The notes under the pieces were generated by a model. It was not told where the DNA came from and made no database searches. It saw nothing but the letters and a program-made list of their open reading frames with translations. From Cellvibrionaceae bacterium AOL6 (GTDB taxonomy: Bacteria > Pseudomonadota > Gammaproteobacteria > Pseudomonadales > Cellvibrionaceae): a stretch of 64,000 nt of DNA. Shown here piece after piece: positions 60,253 through 64,000 of the stretch (position 1 is its first letter; each line of letters opens with the position of its first letter). The position numbers and the translations under genes are program-made. The stretch spans positions 1 to 64,000 of the forward strand of contig NOXC01000010.1 of NCBI GenBank assembly GCA_003265435.1, in the 5' to 3' direction.

Positions 60253-60391
60253 GGTTGTGGCCCTGTGGTTCAGTTAAAGGTCGTGCCGTGGTATCGGGCG
60301 TGGTCGTTTTCCTTCATCTTAAAGCAGGCGAGTAGTAGACGAGCTGGCAGTTTGAGTGCTTAAAACGCGAGGAGGAAACGCCGTCGGCGCA

Positions 60392-60418
60392 CATGAATGA
60401 TACAGGGTATCATTCATG
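60392..60418 (-). promoter_or_regulatory. Perfect palindrome, candidate Zur/Fur-family operator
   Basis: CATGAATGATAC / GTATCATTCATG are perfect 12-base arms around AGG, 140 bases upstream of the SEC-C/CobW unit. No T run follows on either strand, so it is not a terminator. AATGATA half sites recall Fur-family boxes, and COG0523 genes are often under Zur. The regulator itself is not in the window. Confidence 0.5.
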
Positions 60419-60462
60419 ATTAAAAGCGCCTTTTCTTCAAACGGCCTGCCCAAGAAACCCAC

Positions 60463-61330
60463 TCAGGGGCGCGTTGGCTGAGTGTATTGCCGGTGTGAAC
60501 ACTGCAAAAAATGCTCGCGCTCCTGCTGCGCCATCCAGCGGTTCACTTCCCATAAATCGGCGACCGGTTCCTGTGTGAACGGCGCCTGTTGAAGGTAGCC
60601 GTCGGGGCCGAACTCCGGTGTCAGGGTGCTGTGTTCGCGCCCCTGTCGGGCCTGAGTCTGCCAGATACGTTCCCACCACGATTGATGCGCGTGCAGGGCG
60701 TCGGCGTATTCCGGTGCGGCCGGGTGGGGCACTTGCGGGCCTTGGTCGTAGCCGACGCGGGCGTGAATGTGGAAGGCGTTGGGGGCGAGGGCGTCGAGGG
60801 TATCGCGTTCGCTGTCCATCAGGCGTTCGCAGACCACGCACCAGTGGCTGAAATCGCAGGTGAGTTTTATCTCCGGCAATTCGCGCACAATACGTTGCGT
60901 CACCCAGGGGTTGAAAAAGGCGCGGCCGCGATGGGTTTCAAAACTGACGGTGGCGTTTTTTTGTTCGGCCAGGTTCATCGCCGAATCAAAAAACGCGAGG
61001 TTCTGCGCTTCCGGCCACGCATCGCAGCCGCCCAGGCAGCTGATAAATTCAGGTTCGAGTTCCAGGCTGCGTTCAAGCTTGCGTGCAAAACTTCGCAGGT
61101 GTTCGTCAAGGCTGGCGTGGCGGTCGGGCACATAGCTGCCTGCGGTGGTAATTTCCGCAATGTAGCGCAGTGAATAGTTTTCCAAAGTCTCCCGCCAGTG
61201 CCGACGTGCCTCCGCGCTTTCCGGGGCGGGGCCTTCGATACCGTCGAAGTGCGCGGCCTGGGCCTGTTCGGCGGCTTCTTCGATGCTGCCCTCATGCCCC
61301 CCACAGGGTTTTATAGATCTGCAATTTCAT
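60463..61330 (-). pseudogene. TIM-barrel (xylose isomerase-like) sugar isomerase family gene, frameshifted
   Basis: The 240-residue frame from 61185 downward is only the C-terminal part of a gene of about 288 codons. Its true start is the ATG at 61330, with AAGGGGAAG seven bases upstream and 14 bases after the preceding stop. After MKLQIYKTLWG a run of six C on the plus strand (61297-61302) puts the frame out. With five, translation would continue through HEGSIEEAAEQAQ and HFDGIEG into the downstream frame. The body has an FETHRGRAFF segment and metal-binding type SFETH and DFSHW motifs of the sugar phosphate isomerase/epimerase family. Either a sequencing error, a real mutation or slippage. 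Confidence 0.75.
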
Positions 61331-61344
61331 TTGCGTTCTTCCCC

Positions 61345-62379
61345 TTAGTCGTTCGCTTCGCGCAGTGCCTGATGGCCGAATGACGAAAGGCCTCGTGCGC
61401 TGTCGGGCAATTGCAGTTCGTTGCGCTCAATGCGCCGCTGTAAATATTGAAAGGTCTGGATGGTTTGCGCGAGCAGATGCTCGCCGCAGACGATGGCGTC
61501 GTATTGTGCGGCTTGGCTTTGGCAAAACGCCGGATGAGGCGCGACGACACTGTCGTAATTCAGTGAGCAAAACAACGGAAAAGAATAGCGCTCTTCACGC
61601 AATCGGCGCACACGGTGAGAGGTCGCCACGTATTGACCGTTGGTGAAAATTTCCATCATGTCGCCAATGTTCACGACAAATGCGCCGGGCAGTACCGGGA
61701 CTTCGATCCACTCGCCTGCGCCATTGAGTACCTGCAAGCCTGGGGAGGTAGGCAGCAGGATCGTGAAAAATTCGTAGTCGGTGTGCGCGCCGATGCCCTG
61801 TTGATCCTCTGGGGCGTCGGAGCTGTCAAAGTAGTGGATTAACCGCAGTTGGCTGGCGGGAGCATCGAGCTGCTGCGCGAAGCTGTCTTCGGGCAGGCCG
61901 AGCCCGAGCGCGAAGCCTCGAAACAGCGTGTTCCCCAGTGCGAGCGCCTGCGTGAAATAATCCTGCACCCCAGTTTGGAAGCCGGTCAGCTCGGGCCAGC
62001 GAATGTCGCCTTGGATGGGGTTCTCTGCGCCGGGCACTTCAAACACCACGTCGAATGCCTCTTTCGCATCGACGCTGCTCTGGCCGTAAAAGCGCTCTTC
62101 ACCCATCGGCACATAGCCGCTGTGGCTGTCTGAGTGGCCAATGTAGTGTTGTTGCTTGAGGTCTTCGGGCTGAGCGAAAAACGAGGTGGCACAGCGCTTT
62201 AGCGTGTCGATGGTGTCGGGGCTGATGGGGTGCCCGGTGATGTACAAAAAGCCCGCGTCTCTGGCGGCACGGTCGAGTTCGCGCGCGACGGCCAAGCGGC
62301 GTTCGAGCTCATCGGAGTAAAGGTCGGCAATATCGACGACGGGTAGCGAGGTGAAGGCGGTGTGGCTGTGTGTGCTCAT
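61345..62379 (-). CDS. 2OG-Fe(II) oxygenase, isopenicillin N synthase-like
   Basis: A 344-residue non-heme iron dioxygenase. The N-terminal DIOX_N domain starts LPVVDIADLY, and a DAGFLYITGHPIS block follows. The iron site is H199 and D201 (AHTDYEF) and H255 (ATSHRV), with R264-Y-S266 for 2-oxoglutarate. This is the full catalytic set of the superfamily. The substrate is unknown; relatives act in secondary metabolism and in nucleobase or amine oxidation. It is the first gene of a two-gene unit with the TIM-barrel gene. Confidence 0.88.
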   Translation of the reverse strand: MSTHSHTAFTSLPVVDIADLYSDELERRLAVARELDRAARDAGFLYITGHPISPDTIDTLKRCATSFFAQPEDLKQQHYIGHSDSHSGYVPMGEERFYGQSSVDAKEAFDVVFEVPGAENPIQGDIRWPELTGFQTGVQDYFTQALALGNTLFRGFALGLGLPEDSFAQQLDAPASQLRLIHYFDSSDAPEDQQGIGAHTDYEFFTILLPTSPGLQVLNGAGEWIEVPVLPGAFVVNIGDMMEIFTNGQYVATSHRVRRLREERYSFPLFCSLNYDSVVAPHPAFCQSQAAQYDAIVCGEHLLAQTIQTFQYLQRRIERNELQLPDSARGLSSFGHQALREAND

Positions 62380-62593
62380 GGAAAATTCCTGTATTTAATA
62401 CGTTGCAGAAATCTTCCTGGCCGTCCAGGGGTGTGCGACAGAAGTCGTCCGAGCCGTCTCGGGTGTATTCGATTAGTGTTAACAGGCCCTAGCTTAAGCG
62501 ATTACAGGGTGCTTCATTTAAGTTGTTGATTTTGAATGGAAAAGAAGGCTGAAACGTCCGTGTTGTTCTCGTGATACCGTTCTCGCCCGGCGT

Positions 62594-63640
62594 TTAGGAC
62601 TCCGGTTCGCCTTTGCCGACGTGCTTGATCAGGCGCGACTTCAAGGCGTTGGGGATGGACTTGATAATCAAGCTGTCTGAATCGGGATCGTAGACGATGG
62701 ACTCGCCTAAACAGCTCGACGCAAAGCTCATACTGATCTGCTCATTGCGCCCGCTGATGCGCACAAAGTTTTTGAGTTGCTGCTTGTCGGGAATCAGTTC
62801 GGGCTTGTTGTCCGGACGCTGTTTTTGCCAGTGTTCGCTTAGCCTCTGTTTCGGTGCGCTGTTGTCGTCGTTGTGCTGAGCGTGGATGACGTCATCGAGT
62901 TCCTTAATGACGACGGGGCGGCCTGCTTTTTCCTGCTCCAAACAATAATCGACCACGTGCGCGCGCGTTTCGCTCGCTTTTTCTTCGGGCAGGGTGTCGG
63001 TGTAGCTTTGCACCGCGCCCAAAAAGGCTTCGGTTTCGGCGCTGATGTCGCGTTTGTCGGTAAAGCCCAACCAGCTTAAAAACAGGTCGGTCAGCTCTTT
63101 TTCGCCTCGCCATTTTAAAACGGTGAGGGCATTGCGTACTCGATAGTCATCGTCGCTTTGCAGGTCAGCCAAATTAACGCGCGCGGCCAAGCGCAGGCCT
63201 TGGGTGTCGAGGTAGAGAGAATCACTCAATTGCATGTCTGCGTCGATGTATTGGCCCTGTGCGTGATGCAGAAAATAGATATGCACTAAGTCGCCGGTTT
63301 CGAGTTTTTCAAACGCGAACACAACAAAGCCCTCTAACGCAAGTTCACTGCTTTCCAGCACTTGCTTGAGGTGGGTCATAGCTTGTTCCGAAAAGCGTGC
63401 GAAGGGCATTTTCTGTTCTGTAAATTCTTTGAGCCATGCGTACAGCGGATATTCACCGATGTCGGATGAAAAGGCCCCGTATTCTTTGCCGCTGCGCCCA
63501 AGCATGGACTTTTTCATTTCGCGGAAGGCTTCGTCGACCCGACCGTTGAGTGGCCAGGCGCCGGGAGACAGTTGCGTGGTGGCGGCGCCGCTGGTTTGTG
63601 GGCGCTGAATGCGATGGGCAAGAATGGTATCGAGAGGCAT
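62594..63640 (-). CDS. yejK: Nucleoid-associated protein YejK / NdpA
   Basis: A 348-residue protein of the NdpA/YejK family of about 37 kDa nucleoid-associated proteins. HRIQRP near the start, an ELTDLFLSWLGFTDKRDIS block near 180 and a C-terminal NFVRISGRNEQISMSFASS segment are typical. It binds the chromosome; the precise role is not settled. Transcribed with the gene at the right edge only if the 41 bases between them carry no terminator. Confidence 0.9.
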   Translation of the reverse strand: MPLDTILAHRIQRPQTSGAATTQLSPGAWPLNGRVDEAFREMKKSMLGRSGKEYGAFSSDIGEYPLYAWLKEFTEQKMPFARFSEQAMTHLKQVLESSELALEGFVVFAFEKLETGDLVHIYFLHHAQGQYIDADMQLSDSLYLDTQGLRLAARVNLADLQSDDDYRVRNALTVLKWRGEKELTDLFLSWLGFTDKRDISAETEAFLGAVQSYTDTLPEEKASETRAHVVDYCLEQEKAGRPVVIKELDDVIHAQHNDDNSAPKQRLSEHWQKQRPDNKPELIPDKQQLKNFVRISGRNEQISMSFASSCLGESIVYDPDSDSLIIKSIPNALKSRLIKHVGKGEPES

Positions 63641-63681
63641 AGGTTACGGTCTTGGTAATGATAAGGTGATCAAGTTGTCAA

Positions 63682-64000
63682 TCAGTTCGGAGCGACCAGT
63701 TCCCACTCACCTTTGCTATTTTGGCACAAAGAGAAATCGTAGGCGGGTCGGTTCATGTGATCGACGGTCATTGAAAAATTATTGCAGGGCCGGTCATTTT
63801 TATTGTCGCTGCTTAAGAAAGTGATGGTGCCGGCGTGGCCGGTGGTGTGGTTTTTCCATCGTCGTGTTTCGCCGATCTCCTCATGCGACACCATCTCGTC
63901 GATGTGTTCCACGATCACTTTGCGATCGCTGCTGACAAGCCCGCTGTTTTTAAACACGGCGGTGCCAAGGTCTTGAGCGAGCTTGAAAGGGGTTTTAATA
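63682..64000 (-). CDS. Small surface-antigen-like protein, 5' end cut by window
   Basis: The frame is open from the window edge to the stop at 63682 and gives at least 105 residues. It includes the SHEEIGETRRWKNHTTGHAG segment, a TITFLSS strand, RPCNNFSMTV and AYDFSLCQNSKGEWELV. This pattern (RW-N--TG--G ... PC--F--T ... C----G-W) resembles the C-terminal domain of RT0821/Lpp0805-type surface proteins. The start lies outside the window; a GTG at 63957 is probably internal. Located 41 bases upstream of yejK on the same strand. Confidence 0.6.
   Translation of the reverse strand, partial: IKTPFKLAQDLGTAVFKNSGLVSSDRKVIVEHIDEMVSHEEIGETRRWKNHTTGHAGTITFLSSDNKNDRPCNNFSMTVDHMNRPAYDFSLCQNSKGEWELVAPN

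Noticed and set aside
60975-61304. 109-codon minus-strand frame overlapping the TIM-barrel gene
   Set aside because: Arginine/proline-rich shadow frame. The real N-terminus is recovered in the correct frame by removing one base of the G run.
1-64000. CRISPR arrays, rRNA and tRNA genes
   Set aside because: No regularly spaced short repeats, no rRNA-like sequence and no cloverleaf-forming segments were seen on either strand.

Overview
The window looks like a chromosomal segment of a Gram-negative gammaproteobacterium, probably marine. It carries tolC, nudF, a yqiB-like DUF1249 gene, cpdA, yqiA and parE in the order known from enterobacteria and relatives, along with outer-membrane barrels, lipoproteins and a di-heme cytochrome c. 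Most backbone genes are GC-rich. The stretch from about 23.4 to 28.8 kb is clearly AT-rich, and McrBC is intermediate. I see no rRNA, tRNA or CRISPR array. The genus cannot be named from this.

Left backbone (0-22.8 kb): a glycoside hydrolase 15 / phosphorylase-kinase-alpha-like protein (-), a RoxA-like di-heme cytochrome (+) with a clear terminator, a DUF6491 lipoprotein and TolC (-), then NudF, a DUF1249 protein and CpdA (+). Between cpdA and yqiA lie extra genes: a small outer-membrane barrel and periplasmic binding protein, a shikimate kinase-like protein with an EamA transporter, and a row of three envelope proteins. Between yqiA and parE lies an assimilatory nitrate reductase pair. parC does not follow parE.

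Accessory region (about 23.0-53.6 kb): two diverged direct copies of a roughly 340 bp non-coding repeat bracket it. Inside are an HNH nuclease, a Hachiman (HamA-HamB) defence pair, two small unknown genes (one with a C-terminal membrane segment, one with a membrane and a winged-helix-like part), McrBC, an AraC gene whose 5' part is replaced by an IS3-family transposase remnant, and a 14 kb three-gene unit encoding giant proteins of 2531, 997 and 1099 residues. That unit is the best candidate for an undescribed system. The giant protein has an OmpA-like segment and a long hydrophobic beta-rich segment but no signal peptide. The third protein has a degenerate phospholipase D fold that lacks the catalytic His and Lys. 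A 74-codon ORF overlaps the giant gene start by ATGA. Next come a zinc-free MDR reductase with a divergent LysR regulator, and a translationally coupled luciferase-like monooxygenase / SDR / cupin operon.

Right part (53.6-64 kb): small genes of mixed origin (unknown, SRPBCC, ABM monooxygenase, a coiled-coil membrane protein), the intact AraC paralogue with a divergent SDR, a 57-codon SEC-C metal-binding gene directly upstream of a CobW GTPase, a 2OG-Fe(II) oxygenase followed by a TIM-barrel isomerase gene interrupted by one extra base in a G run, the nucleoid protein YejK/NdpA, and the 3' part of a small surface-type protein gene cut by the window edge.
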